Assembly: GCF_000014965.1 (NCBI RefSeq)
Contig: NC_008554.1
Location: forward strand, 1,104,001-1,168,000
Reading direction: 5' to 3'
Origin: Syntrophobacter fumaroxidans MPOB
GTDB lineage: Bacteria; Desulfobacterota; Syntrophobacteria; Syntrophobacterales; Syntrophobacteraceae
Length of the DNA stretch: 64,000 bases
The translations under genes and the position numbers were made by a program. Positions 25,713-34,423 of this stretch are shown piece after piece. The notes beneath the pieces are model-generated. The model saw only the letters and a program-made list of their open reading frames with translations. It was not told where the DNA came from and searched no databases. Within the stretch, counting starts at the first letter, position 1. Every line of letters begins with the position of its first letter.

Positions 25713-26198
25713 TTACCGAACGGGATATTTCCAGAAATAGGCGCTGCCCCCTCCCTCGTGATCGCCGCCTCCGAGAGCCGTTCCCTGATAGCTGAAGGCC
25801 ATCGAAACGGTGTTCGGCGGCAGCGGGACCCTGGTCTTGAAGGACAACGGAGTCAGGTCGTCCCGTGAGCTGCCGATCAGTCCGTGGGTGCCGAGGACCT
25901 TGCCCTGAGCGTCAATGAGAATCACCGCCAGGTGAAAATCGTGGACCAGCGTGAAATTGTCCCTCAGCAGGTCCGCAAAATAGATGGTCCCGTCGATATG
26001 CATCTGGTCTTGTTTGCGCGCATAGTGATACTTGACCGAGAGGTCCCTGGCCTGCCAGCTTCCGTTGTGCTCTCCCTCGACGAGCGCCGTCCGTTCCTCC
26101 TCCGCAACGTGCCCTCCACCGGTGTAGAAGGTCACGTTCTGACACCCGGCCAGGAGAAGAACCACTGCCGTCGCAAGCAATGATTTCATCCCGCGCAT
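25713..26198 (-). CDS. Predicted lipoprotein of unknown function
   Basis: A 161-aa product with lipobox LLAGC giving a lipidated Cys near residue 19. The start ATG 26198 is set by GGAGG 6 nt upstream. The mature part is beta-rich (SVKYHYARKQDQMHIDGTIYF, TPLSFKTRVPLPP, SMAFSYQG) and ends FWKYPV. I recognise no family. It sits downstream of the hydrolase gene on the same strand. Confidence 0.75.
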   Translation of the reverse strand: MRGMKSLLATAVVLLLAGCQNVTFYTGGGHVAEEERTALVEGEHNGSWQARDLSVKYHYARKQDQMHIDGTIYFADLLRDNFTLVHDFHLAVILIDAQGKVLGTHGLIGSSRDDLTPLSFKTRVPLPPNTVSMAFSYQGTALGGGDHEGGGSAYFWKYPVR

Positions 26199-26344
26199 GG
26201 GAATCCTCCGCATGTTCCGTCAATTACCCCCGCCCGGATTGCGCATTCGCCGCGAGGGGACCCTCGGGCCGGTCAGACGGGTTGTCGATCCTCCGGCCCA
26301 TGAACAAGATAATCAGGGCGGAGCCGTTGCCAAGTGGTTCCGTC

Positions 26345-27196
26345 CTAACGCGGCCATCCAGGCAGATGTTGCCGTAGGAAACCTGAAATTCCTTCCCGGA
26401 ATCGTGATTCGGACACAATGAAACCGCTGTTGTGGTCGCCTTCCATTTCGACGAACTCCTTCGGCTGTCCGGCGACTCTGAAAAGCTCGCACCCGTGGCT
26501 GTAGGGAACGATTTCATCTTGACGGCTGTGCATGATCAACACGGGGCAGTTCACACCGCGCAAATACTCCGCCGTGCCGTAGTTGAATCTCGACAGGAGT
26601 CTCACCGGCAAGAACGGGTACACCGTCTGGCCGAGCTCCGTGAGAGACGTGAACGTCGATTGCACGATCAGCGCTGCGGGGGTGTGCTCCCTGGCGAGCC
26701 GGGCAGCGACGGCCCCTCCCAGGGATTTCCCCAGGATCACGATATTTCGGGCATCGATGCCCCGTGTATCGACCAGGTAGTGCCAGGCCGCCTCGGCGTC
26801 CCGGTAGGTGCCTTCCTCCGTAGGCTTGCCCGCGCTGTTCCCATACCCGCGATAGTCAAAAATCAAGCAGGAAAGTGAAAGATCGTTGAGAATCCGGATC
26901 AGCGGCATGCGGTGCGAGATGTTGCCGCCGTTCCCATGACAGATGAGTACAACGCCCCGGGATTGTTCGGCCGGCACGAACCATGCCGCGATCTCGATCC
27001 GGTCCCGCGTATGGAAAAACACCGCCTCGTACGGCAGGTTCACGTCGTGAGGCGAGCACGTCATTTCCTTGTCCGGGAAATAGACGAGGTGCGATTGAAA
27101 AACAAACATGAGCCCGGCCAGGACACCATAGAGCAGAACGAATCCCGCAAAGACATGCATGAGCTGTCTTCCCAAAGACGATCTCCCTTTCATCAT
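26345..27196 (-). CDS. Alpha/beta hydrolase, membrane-anchored (BEM46-like)
   Basis: A 283-aa protein with an N-terminal membrane anchor (about residues 14-34) and an alpha/beta hydrolase domain: oxyanion region HGNGGN, nucleophile elbow GKSLGG, acid in SRQDEIVPY and His in EGDHNSG. This order matches the BEM46/ABHD13-like group, serine hydrolases of unknown substrate. The start is uncertain: 27196 has no clear ribosome-binding site, while ATG 27160 (MHVFAGF) follows GGAAGAC. The lipoprotein gene at 26198 is 146 bp downstream. Confidence 0.85.
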   Translation of the reverse strand: MMKGRSSLGRQLMHVFAGFVLLYGVLAGLMFVFQSHLVYFPDKEMTCSPHDVNLPYEAVFFHTRDRIEIAAWFVPAEQSRGVVLICHGNGGNISHRMPLIRILNDLSLSCLIFDYRGYGNSAGKPTEEGTYRDAEAAWHYLVDTRGIDARNIVILGKSLGGAVAARLAREHTPAALIVQSTFTSLTELGQTVYPFLPVRLLSRFNYGTAEYLRGVNCPVLIMHSRQDEIVPYSHGCELFRVAGQPKEFVEMEGDHNSGFIVSESRFREGISGFLRQHLPGWPR

Positions 27197-27791
27197 TCAG
27201 CAAGCTCGCTTGCCGCTTCGTCCGTCGTGCGGTAAAAGTCGAAGAGCTCCCGGCCGCATACCCGTTTCGAAATCTATTGCAGGCGGCCGCCGAAACATCC
27301 CACCCCAACGCACACTCATGAACGGAGGCTGCGGAAAACTCGAAGCAGCCGGTTTCCAGGCGCTTCATTCGACCTTATATCATTATCGTACGTCTTTAGG
27401 CCACAAGCGCGCACGGACCGGACCCGCCCGGACCTCCTTTCATCCGGAGGATTCCGAGAGGAAATCTTCGCTCCGCCGGGCAGGCCCGAGGGTCCCGACC
27501 CCGTGAGGCAACGGTTCTCCGAGGCGCCGCGAACCGTCCACCCGATGCGTATTCCCGACGCGCCCGTAACCCTTGAGCTCTCGCGGGATTCGCGCCGGCG
27601 GGAGATCGCGGGACGTGGGGACCCTTGTACGGCATTGGCGCCTCCGCGTGGACCTCAACGGCGTCTTTGGTGCTTTGCGGCGAAGTCCCGGGTCGTTCCG
27701 ATTTCCGCGCGCGAGGGACACAAGGCGCCCGGCCTTTTCAACGGGCCGTCCGGGAATTCCCGATGACGGCCAAGCAGTGGAGCGAGCACCC
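27197..27791. other. Intergenic region, nothing recognised
   Basis: About 600 bp between divergent genes. Frames run through it because of the high GC content, but none has a credible start or protein motif. No promoter pair stands out. Confidence 0.35.
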
Positions 27792-28637
27792 ATGTGCCAA
27801 TTCTGTCACCAGCACGGTGAAGGCAGGAAGTGGTACCTGAAGGCGGAGAATTACTCGGCGGACCTGCTCTCGGACATTCGCCGCCGCCGCTACATCGATG
27901 AATTCATCAGAAGCATCGGAAACGGAACGGCATCGGAGCTCGAACGGACATTCCACCGGGCCATGCGGCTCCCGGCATGGCTCCGCCACCTGGGATACAA
28001 ATACCATGAAAGAAGGTACAGGAAGGATCATTTCGGCCAGGTGGTGCCCATCGAAGATCTCCGCCTCGTATTCGATCTTTCCAACTCCGTGGTGCGCATG
28101 CCGTGCCTGTGCCGGAAGAACACCACCGGGCGCTCCGATGCGGCGTATTGCTTCGGGCTGGGGATCGATCCCGAGAGACTCCTCGACATCAAGGAGGCCT
28201 TCCTGGAGACCTTTCGGCCGGGCCCCGACGCGACGCTCTTCGAACGCATGTCCCGCGAGGAAGCCCTCGAGCTCCACCGATCTTTCGAAGCACAGGGGCT
28301 CATTCACACCGTCTGGACCTTCAAGAGTCCCTTCATCGGCGCAATCTGCAACTGCGACCGCCGCGACTGCCTGGCGATGGTGAGCCACCGGTACGGTTTC
28401 CAGCTCTTTTTCCGTGCCGAGTACGTCGCCTCCATCGACAAGGACGCCTGCATCGGCTGCCGGGCATGCCTCAAAATGTGCCAGTTCGGCGCCATTGGCT
28501 TCTCGGTCCTCGACCGCAATGCGGACATCGACCCCCTGCGCTGCTACGGGTGCGGAGTCTGCCGGGAGGCATGCGAAGCGGGGGCCATCCGTCTCGATGC
28601 CCGCCACGAACATCCGCTGGCGCGCAACCTGTGGTGA
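27792..28637 (+). CDS. Iron-sulfur protein with two C-terminal 4Fe-4S motifs
   Basis: A 281-aa protein starting MCQFCHQHGEGRKWYLKAEN, which offers a CxxC pair at once. The middle holds VVRMPCLCRKN with a later YCFG, and ICNCDRRDC, so more cysteines may bind a cluster. The C-terminus is a two-cluster ferredoxin: CIGCRACLKMC and CYGCGVCREAC. It resembles ferredoxin-like proteins of anaerobic deltaproteobacteria of unknown function, probably in electron transfer. GGAGCGAG lies 8-9 nt before ATG 27792. It is convergent with the broken antitoxin gene. Confidence 0.82.
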   Translation: MCQFCHQHGEGRKWYLKAENYSADLLSDIRRRRYIDEFIRSIGNGTASELERTFHRAMRLPAWLRHLGYKYHERRYRKDHFGQVVPIEDLRLVFDLSNSVVRMPCLCRKNTTGRSDAAYCFGLGIDPERLLDIKEAFLETFRPGPDATLFERMSREEALELHRSFEAQGLIHTVWTFKSPFIGAICNCDRRDCLAMVSHRYGFQLFFRAEYVASIDKDACIGCRACLKMCQFGAIGFSVLDRNADIDPLRCYGCGVCREACEAGAIRLDARHEHPLARNLW

Positions 28638-28644
28638 GGCGCGC

Positions 28645-28838
28645 TCACCCGGCCGCCGCAAGCGCCTCGAAGCCCACCGTCGCATTCACCAGGTCGCGCA
28701 GAATGACCCGGGCCGTCTCCGGTTCGCTGTTCAGGACAGCATGGCCGCCTCGTCCAGCATGGCTTCGGCGAACCCGGGGTCGCGCCGGACGCGCTCCACC
28801 ACGGTCTGCTTGAAATCCCTCGTCAACGCCAAGCTCAT
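28645..28838 (-). pseudogene. Frameshifted antitoxin-like regulator (HigA/XRE-type N-terminal region)
   Basis: From ATG 28838 the frame reads 35 codons (MSLALTRDFKQTVVERVRRD ... DEAAMLS) and stops at 28731. One frame over, the sequence continues LNSEPETARVILRDLVNATV and stops at 28645. Adding one T in ATGCTG-TCCTGAAC would give MLFLN and join the two, so a 1-nt deletion is likely. Intact relatives continue into a helix-turn-helix, which is also missing here. The family is an antidote or regulator in toxin-antitoxin loci, but no toxin gene is adjacent. The start overlaps the methyltransferase stop as ATGA. Confidence 0.65.
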
Positions 28839-29866
28839 TGCCTCCTTGTTCCCGGCGTCGTGACGTCATGGGTCTTTCCCCGGGCCGGCTTGCGCGCTTC
28901 CACGAGACCGTCCATACGCTCACCCCGCCTGACCAGGGCCACGTCCGTGAAACCCGCCTCCACCAGGCCGGCCTCAACTTCCTCGAAGGTGAACGTGTCC
29001 CCGTCGCTCGTGTTCACCAGCATGTTGATGGCGAACACCGCGCCGGCCGGCGGCTTCGTCCGGGTTTCGTCCATGATGTGATCGCGGATCAGGAGAGTTC
29101 CCCCAGGCTCGAGTGCCCTGAACACCTTGCGGTAGAGCTCGAGGTTCTCCTCGTCGCCGTTCTGATGGATGATCGCCGACAGCAGTGCGAAATCGCATCC
29201 TCGGGGCAGCTCATCCCGGTAGAAGTCACCGGCGACGAGCTCGACCCGGTCGAGAAGTCCCTCGGCCGACAGGCGCTCGCGCGCCATGGGGATGACAGAG
29301 TCCAAATCGAAGAGGATCGCCTTCAGCCCCGGGTTCTTCTTGAGGAAGGCTATGGTATAGGTCCCCGAAGCACCCCCGATGTCGAGCAGCTTCCTGTATC
29401 GGCCCGCATCGTATCCGCCGGCGACGTCGGCGGACAGATCCCGCCCGATGGCATGCATGGCCCCGATGAACGCCCTTCGGCTTTCCTCCGACATTCCCGT
29501 GCCCGGCTTGCGCTCGGGCGGTGTGCCCCGCCTGACGATTTCGGTGAGCGAGGTCCAGTTATCCCACAGCCGGATCATGTGCAACAGCATGGGACGAACG
29601 CTTTCAGGGTGATTCGAGGCGTAACGCGCCCCCTGGTCGGTCGCGCGGTACCGGCCGCCCTCCTTTTCCAGCAATCCGAACCCGACCAGGCAGTCCAACA
29701 CCCGCGAGGTTCCCCTGGGGTCCAGGCCCAGCCGTTCGGCAAGTTCCTCTCCCGTGTATGCCCGCTCCCGCAAACACCCCCAAAAGTCCAGTTCGGCTGC
29801 GGTGAGAATGATCCTGCTCCTCATGAAGTCCATTCCGACACTCATGACATCCCGATAGTCGGCCAT
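28835..29866 (-). CDS. O-methyltransferase with N-terminal dimerisation domain
   Basis: A 343-aa protein. Residues 1-90 form a winged-helix dimerisation domain (ILTAAELDFWGCL, TGEELAERLGLDPRGTSRVLDCL). Residues 150-330 form the SAM-binding fold with motif I LLDIGGASGTYTIAFLKKNP and motif II LFDLDSVIPMA. This is the plant-COMT/AcnM-type O-methyltransferase family, which usually acts on phenols or polyketides; the substrate is unknown. AAAGGAGC lies 8 nt before ATG 29866. Its stop overlaps the start of the frameshifted antitoxin-like gene. Confidence 0.88.
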   Translation of the reverse strand: MADYRDVMSVGMDFMRSRIILTAAELDFWGCLRERAYTGEELAERLGLDPRGTSRVLDCLVGFGLLEKEGGRYRATDQGARYASNHPESVRPMLLHMIRLWDNWTSLTEIVRRGTPPERKPGTGMSEESRRAFIGAMHAIGRDLSADVAGGYDAGRYRKLLDIGGASGTYTIAFLKKNPGLKAILFDLDSVIPMARERLSAEGLLDRVELVAGDFYRDELPRGCDFALLSAIIHQNGDEENLELYRKVFRALEPGGTLLIRDHIMDETRTKPPAGAVFAINMLVNTSDGDTFTFEEVEAGLVEAGFTDVALVRRGERMDGLVEARKPARGKTHDVTTPGTRRQ

Positions 29867-30440
29867 TCCAAAGCTCCTTTCGTCTGGTCGGCGCGTGGGC
29901 GCGTTTCCGGCGGCCCGTTTCCACCGGGTAATGATACATGCTATTCATTCCAACTCAAACCGAAAGCCCGATCGACGCTCAATTTCATCCACACCTGACA
30001 GCGGCTCGCCTTCGATACGACAACATTGGCGGGAGGGTACAAAGCCCGCCCCCGCGGTCACTCCGGCCATGCAGGAGGCCGGGCTTGCTCCGCCCGCCTC
30101 CCCTTCCGCCGCCTTCTCATCCCGCGACCTCGAACGCGAAGCGGTGGAAAAAAACGCAGGGCATGTTCTCCGCCGCGGTGCCCGCTCGTCGCTCCTCGCC
30201 TTCCATCCATTGTGTCGCCGGCACAAGGACTCATGCGACCGGATCGACGGATGCGGCTCCCGGTGCCGCCCCTCGGCCCCCTAATTCCATCGTCGCCATC
30301 CCGAAGCCCCGAGCAGGGGGGGGGAGAATCGAACGCTCCGTGACGGGATCGTTGCCCGCGGGTCCTTCGGGCATGTTGACATCGGCCGGACAAAGGTTAC
30401 GTTTTTATTGATGAACCATCACGAAAGGGGGTAATCACCA
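29867..30440. other. Intergenic region with hairpin repeat C
   Basis: 574 bp without a credible gene. It carries the short repeat at 30025-30053. The rest is GC-rich with no promoter match. Confidence 0.4.
30025..30053. repeat. Short hairpin repeat C, copy 2
   Basis: ATTGGCGGGAGGGTACAAA then GCCCGCCCC, near-identical to 7932-7961. The arms GGCGGG and CCCGCC pair across a short loop. Confidence 0.55.
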
Positions 30441-30623
30441 ATGGAAGGTAAATACCTTTTCGAGAGCTTCAGTGCGGATGTTTCCGCTTTCGATACCGAG
30501 TTCACGGGTTTTCTGAACGGCAAATACGGCGACGGCTGGAAAGTCAAGGGCTGCACGTATTGCCACAACGACGGGAAGACCTACGCATCCTGTCTTTTCA
30601 AGAACATCGGTAATATCGGATAA
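30441..30623 (+). CDS. Small CxxC protein, unknown function
   Basis: A 60-aa protein behind a strong AAAGGGGG site and ahead of a good hairpin. It reads as a compact domain: an aromatic, acidic first half (EGKYLFESF, FDTEFTGFLNG) and then GCTYCHN and SCLFKN, giving a CxxC plus a third Cys. No membrane or signal segment is seen. I do not recognise the family. The clean expression signals at both ends argue that it is real. Confidence 0.72.
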   Translation: MEGKYLFESFSADVSAFDTEFTGFLNGKYGDGWKVKGCTYCHNDGKTYASCLFKNIGNIG

Positions 30624-30635
30624 CCATCAACAAAT

Positions 30636-30666
30636 CACGGGGGGCTCGCGTTTCGAGCCCTCCGTG
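30636..30666 (+). terminator. Hairpin after the small CxxC gene
   Basis: CACGG plus GGGCTCG (30636-30648) pair with CGAGCCC plus CCGTG (30654-30666). The stem is about 12 bp with a 5-nt loop, 12 bp past the stop. There is no T-run. Confidence 0.6.
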
Positions 30667-30796
30667 CGTGCTTCATCAGTGCCGACGACGATTGAGGCGC
30701 AGCTCACCACCGGCAATTCCATTCCAGGTTCCCGCCCCGTCAACATGTGGTGGCCGCGCTCGGCTGAGGCGCCCGCCGTGAAGGGGACCGCAACGG

Positions 30797-30827
30797 AAAA
30801 AGGCCGTAAAGCGTGATCTCTACGGCC
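30797..30827 (-). terminator. Rho-independent terminator of the gene at 30857
   Basis: On the minus strand GGCCGTA, an 11-12 nt loop and TACGGCC are followed by TTTTT. It is 30 bp past the stop of the leftward small gene and is the most classical terminator in the window. Confidence 0.85.
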
Positions 30828-30856
30828 CGATCCCTGAAATCTCCGGATGTCCGGCT

Positions 30857-31075
30857 CTATGAAACATAGTCTTCGGCAACGAATCTGCCTTCGAACGCGG
30901 CCACCTCTTCGTCGGTGAGTGTTTCTTCGCCGGTGGACCTCGGCCAGTCCACAGGGAGCCGATCATTATAGATATCGCCACCGCCGCCCAGCAGATTCGC
31001 GTAGGATTCTTCCTCCAATTCGGTCATCCACAGCGGCCGTCTTTTTTCTCTCAGTTCACTGATGTTGAGTTCCAT
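30857..31075 (-). CDS. Small acidic protein, unknown function
   Basis: A 72-aa protein starting MELNISELREKRRPLWMTEL, with a middle LGGGGDIYNDRLPVDW and an acidic C-terminus (DEEVAAFEGRF). GGAGGGG lies 9 nt before ATG 31075. It has its own promoter (31154-31181) and terminator (30797-30827), which is strong evidence of a real monocistronic gene. No family recognised. Confidence 0.72.
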   Translation of the reverse strand: MELNISELREKRRPLWMTELEEESYANLLGGGGDIYNDRLPVDWPRSTGEETLTDEEVAAFEGRFVAEDYVS

Positions 31076-31081
31076 GGTCAA

Positions 31082-31442
31082 CCCCTCCGTACTGTCGACA
31101 TGTTCTTTAAAGCATATGGTTAGCTTTTAATAACCACTCTTTGTATTGGCCTAAATTTAATGCGCCCAATCAAAATGTCAATGCGCGCAAGGATGCTTTC
31201 CCGGCATCTCACTTTTTTCGGCTTGTCGGACCCGGCATTGTTGCCGAATGATAAGGCGGGGAAAGCGCGCGGGGTTTGCCGAAAAGGAACCGTCGGCGGT
31301 CACCGGCTCCCACCTTGGAGTGAACACCCACGGTCCGCTCGAACCCGGGAAGCGCTGGTCGGCCCTGCGGGCGAATTCCAACGAGGTGCCGCGAGATATG
31401 CGGCGACGCCGCATTGAAATGAAAATCCCTTAACCGGAAACC
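31082..31442. other. Intergenic region carrying the promoter of the leftward small gene
   Basis: Apart from the promoter listed at 31154-31181, no gene or site is recognisable. The AT-rich part is 31095-31190. Confidence 0.4.
31154..31181 (-). promoter_or_regulatory. Sigma-70-like promoter of the small acidic protein gene
   Basis: On the minus strand a perfect TTGACA (31181-31176), a 16-bp spacer and TAAATT (31159-31154), about 80 bp before the ATG in AT-rich DNA. Confidence 0.55.
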
Positions 31443-32012
31443 TTGGGCACGAAAGACCGCCATATGTTGGAACCGGCCGCGTTGCTGGTGGAGTTTTCGG
31501 ACCACATGAGGCGTGGAAACCTGCCCGGTCCAGTCCTCGACCTGGCGAGCGGCGAGGGTCACAATGGGATCTACCTTGCCACGCTCGGGTTGCAGGTGAT
31601 TTGCTGCGACCGGTCCGGCGACGCCCTGGCCGCCGCATTGCGTCTCGCAGCGGAGCACGGGGTGCGCATCCGGACCTGGCAGGAGGACCTCGAGGTCCCG
31701 GGCGTGAATCCGTTGCCGGTTGAGGCCTTCGGCGCGATAGTGGTTTTTCGCTATCTGCACAGGCCCTTGTTCCCGGCAATCCGAAAGGCTCTCAGGCAAG
31801 GCGGCATCCTTGTTTACGAGACATTTACGGCTGACCACGCCAAATTCGGCAAACCCCGCAACCCGGATCATCTGCTACAGCCCGGAGAGTTGAGGAAGGT
31901 CTTCGAGGATTGGGAAACGATCCACTGGTTTGAAGGAGAGAAAACCGATCCGTTGCGTGCGGTTGCGCAAATCGTCTGCCGTCGGCCGCGGGGCGGCGGC
32001 GGCGGCGGATGA
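31443..32012 (+). CDS. SAM-dependent methyltransferase, TehB-like
   Basis: A 189-aa class I methyltransferase: motif I VLDLASGEGHNGIYLATLG, motif II VICCDRSGDAL, and later IVVFRYLHRPLFPAIRKAL and GGILVYETFT, a set typical of TehB/tellurite-resistance-like enzymes. The substrate is unknown. The start is uncertain: TTG 31443 or ATG 31464 (MLEPAALLVEF), and neither has a strong ribosome-binding site. Relatives carry a longer N-terminus, so either the start is further upstream or this copy is short. It ends in a Gly run (RRPRGGGGGG). Confidence 0.8.
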   Translation: MGTKDRHMLEPAALLVEFSDHMRRGNLPGPVLDLASGEGHNGIYLATLGLQVICCDRSGDALAAALRLAAEHGVRIRTWQEDLEVPGVNPLPVEAFGAIVVFRYLHRPLFPAIRKALRQGGILVYETFTADHAKFGKPRNPDHLLQPGELRKVFEDWETIHWFEGEKTDPLRAVAQIVCRRPRGGGGGG

Positions 32013-32395
32013 GAGGAGAAAGGTCGGGGGGGGGCTGCCGGCCGGGGTTGGCGCGGATTTGCGGACGCCAACCGGTTCTGGTTTGTATTATTTCGCCGGT
32101 GCTGTTATCTTCGGCGTGTGAACTTTCGCATGCCCGGAGACGGAGAACGGCGCAATCGCGGCGCACGGAGCGGGCGACGACTGCGCGAAAACGCCGCCTT
32201 CCGCCGTTGACGATCCTCTGCTCATGGGCTCCGGACCGGCGCACGCTGTCGTGGCTTCAATGATTTGCCGGAAGATGCGCCGGATTTTTGCCCCAATTGG
32301 TCGGAGCATTGGTTCTTTGGAAGTTTGAGTCTATTTTGTCGCCGGCTGTCGGGTGAAAGCGGCGACTGTACATTTTCCCTGAAAGGAGCCTGACC
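32013..32395. other. Intergenic region, nothing recognised
   Basis: 383 bp, GC-rich at first and more balanced near the PilZ gene. No coding frame with a start site and no clear promoter. Confidence 0.35.
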
Positions 32396-32770
32396 ATGGG
32401 AGACAGAAAATTCACACGGATTCCCATCGAAACCGGAGCGATCGTCCAATGCGGCGATGTCACCGCAGCTGGAGGAGTGGAGAACCTCAGCCTGAACGGA
32501 ATGCTGTTCCGGACCTCCCAGGAAATGGACGTCAACAAGGAAGTGAAAATCAAGCTGATGCTGTCCGGTCCTTCATCCAAGATGTCGCTCGATATGAACG
32601 GGATCGTGAGGAGGAGGGTCGAAGACGGTTTCGGAATCGAATTCACGGGAATGTATCTGGATGTTTTCTTTCATTTGAAAAACATCATCGCTCTGGGAAT
32701 GGGTGACGAAACCAAGGCGATGAAGGAATTTTTCGATTTTATGGGGGAAGGCGCGCCCACCGGGGAGTGA
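32396..32770 (+). CDS. PilZ-domain protein
   Basis: A 124-aa single-domain protein with the two cyclic-di-GMP-binding elements of PilZ: an Arg pair in RKFTRIPIE near the N-terminus and VENLSLNGMLF (the D/NxSxxG motif). The barrel continues to FGIEFTGM and ends in a helical tail. It probably works as a cyclic-di-GMP receptor by binding a partner. AAAGGAGCC precedes the ATG. The small Cys protein gene follows after 42 bp and may be cotranscribed. Confidence 0.88.
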   Translation: MGDRKFTRIPIETGAIVQCGDVTAAGGVENLSLNGMLFRTSQEMDVNKEVKIKLMLSGPSSKMSLDMNGIVRRRVEDGFGIEFTGMYLDVFFHLKNIIALGMGDETKAMKEFFDFMGEGAPTGE

Positions 32771-32812
32771 AGCCGCGTTTCACGCCATGTTCCATGAAAG
32801 GATCCATCGCTC

Positions 32813-33001
32813 ATGAACCGCTTGACGAGGACCCTCGGGCGGGTGTGCAACGACTGCCCGTTGTGCCGCTACGCCCGTGAGAACCCGGCGACTCTGGTGG
32901 GGAAACTCATGAACTGGCACGGCAAATGGTGCCCGGCGTGGAAAGCGCAAAAGCTGATCGCCCGGGAGCAGGCGCGGAACGCAACAGACCGGCCTTCCTG
33001 A
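32813..33001 (+). CDS. Small Cys-rich protein, unknown function
   Basis: A 62-aa protein with CNDCPLC at residues 12-18 and HGKWCPAWKA at about 41-50, so four cysteines could bind a metal. It is basic at both ends (LTRTLGR, REQARNA). AAAGGA is 10 nt before ATG 32813. Similar short CxxCPLC proteins are common in deltaproteobacteria, but I know of no assigned function. Confidence 0.62.
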   Translation: MNRLTRTLGRVCNDCPLCRYARENPATLVGKLMNWHGKWCPAWKAQKLIAREQARNATDRPS

Positions 33002-33183
33002 TACTTCGCGCACAGGTCCAATGACGACGACCGGGGGACCTGCCGCCCATGGATACGGGACGAACGCCGCGGCGCCCCTGCAACCGCGCGCCCGTTGCGC
33101 CTCGAAGACCGGGCGAGGCTCAAGTCCGCCTGTCGGCGCCGTGCCTGCCCGACAATGGGCGCTCGAATCCGCCATCCCCTCTT

Positions 33184-33666
33184 TCAGGCCGACCCTCTGC
33201 GCCCGGCAAGCCAGTCCGCCCAGTTGGCGTATTTGGGGAAAAACAGGACCATCAGCAGCAATCCGAACCCAAGGAGCAGAAAACAATCTTCCCGATAGCC
33301 TCCGATGAAAAAGAGGAGCAGTCCGAGGATTGCGGGAACCTCGCCCAGGATGAGCGCGACGATGGCCGATGCGCGCAGCTTTCCCGCCAGTTGTTCGAAA
33401 GTGTCCGACTGCGTCTTTTGCAGGATCGAGCGCTTCGCCATCCTGATCGCGATGAACGAGAAGAGCGTGATCAGGAAGAAGATGTCCCGGGCGCGATCTC
33501 CCGACCCGGGGGAAAGGCCCGTGAACGGGGGCTCCACGAGCGTCATCGCGGCCATGACGCCCGCGAACGCGAACACCGTGCTCAATTGCGCCCAGGCAAG
33601 AATCGCCACGGGCTTGTGAGCTTCTCTCAGATCCGATGGCTGGTACCGTCGCGGTTGTGGACCCAT
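33184..33666 (-). CDS. Four-helix membrane protein, unknown function
   Basis: A 160-aa protein with four predicted membrane helices (about residues 25-45, 65-80, 100-118, 125-145). It begins MGPQPRRYQPSDLREAHKP and ends FPKYANWADWLAG. The loops contain AIRMAKRSILQKTQ. No family or catalytic motif recognised. The start follows an AGAAGCT-like sequence only, so it is provisional. Confidence 0.65.
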   Translation of the reverse strand: MGPQPRRYQPSDLREAHKPVAILAWAQLSTVFAFAGVMAAMTLVEPPFTGLSPGSGDRARDIFFLITLFSFIAIRMAKRSILQKTQSDTFEQLAGKLRASAIVALILGEVPAILGLLLFFIGGYREDCFLLLGFGLLLMVLFFPKYANWADWLAGRRGSA

Positions 33667-33792
33667 GAACCTGTCCCGTCAAATCCGTGCCGGCAATCGC
33701 GCGGGACACGATCCCGGGAGCGCCGCGCGCATGCCGGAGCAGGGTGAACGTTAGAACCGGGCCGATTGTGCCGATGGTTCGAGGATGCCGCA

Positions 33793-34227
33793 ATGCCCGA
33801 TACGATCATTCCCGCCGACAAGAAATTCCGAACGAAGGTGCTTTGCGGATTCATGCTATACCTTGTCGTGGTGCTCCTGATCAACCGTTATCTTGCCCAA
33901 TATGCCGCGGAACTGAAAACGCTCAAGCAATCCGATCCGAGACTCGCCGGCCGTGAAATCAAGAATCTGGCCATCATACTCTTCACATGCAACGGTTTTT
34001 TCTCTTCCGCCCTGGCCGTCTGGTTCGGCCTCATCGCGGCCCGCATCCGCAGAAGCGATTCCTACCCGTACCCGGGCATGCGGCTCCTCAAGAACACGCG
34101 GCTTCGCACCGGCAGCGAAGCGCAGGCCGTGGCCGCGGCCTATGTTTTCGTTGCCGGCCTGCTTCTCGCCACCAATTATTTCATCTGGCGCATCTATTCG
34201 GGGGCTTCGCGAATCGCCGGAGGATGA
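33793..34227 (+). CDS. Small membrane protein, unknown function
   Basis: A 144-aa product with three likely membrane helices (residues about 17-35, 60-82 and 115-133) separated by a charged loop (ARIRRSDSYPYPGMRLLKNT). ATG 33793 is chosen because GAGGA lies about 9 nt upstream. No family recognised. It may be read together with the EamA gene, though the gap is about 200 bp. Confidence 0.65.
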   Translation: MPDTIIPADKKFRTKVLCGFMLYLVVVLLINRYLAQYAAELKTLKQSDPRLAGREIKNLAIILFTCNGFFSSALAVWFGLIAARIRRSDSYPYPGMRLLKNTRLRTGSEAQAVAAAYVFVAGLLLATNYFIWRIYSGASRIAGG

Positions 34228-34423
34228 ATCCCGTCCTCCGTGCATGGCCCGTACGGGCGAAAGCCCTGTCCTCGCTCCGTCGCCAAAGAATTTGCCGTTC
34301 CCCGGCTTTAAGATACAATGCCGCACTGCGGGATTGCCGCAAGGATTCGACTCGACAGGATTCAACCGCGGGAGGACCGGAAGGCCGCCCGAATCTCGGA
34401 TGAGGGGGCCGCTCCGTACAGAG

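Noticed and set aside
30300-30345. GAATCGAAC sequences resembling a tRNA T-loop, also near 3690 and 17205
   Set aside because: The flanking bases do not form a T-stem and no cloverleaf can be drawn.
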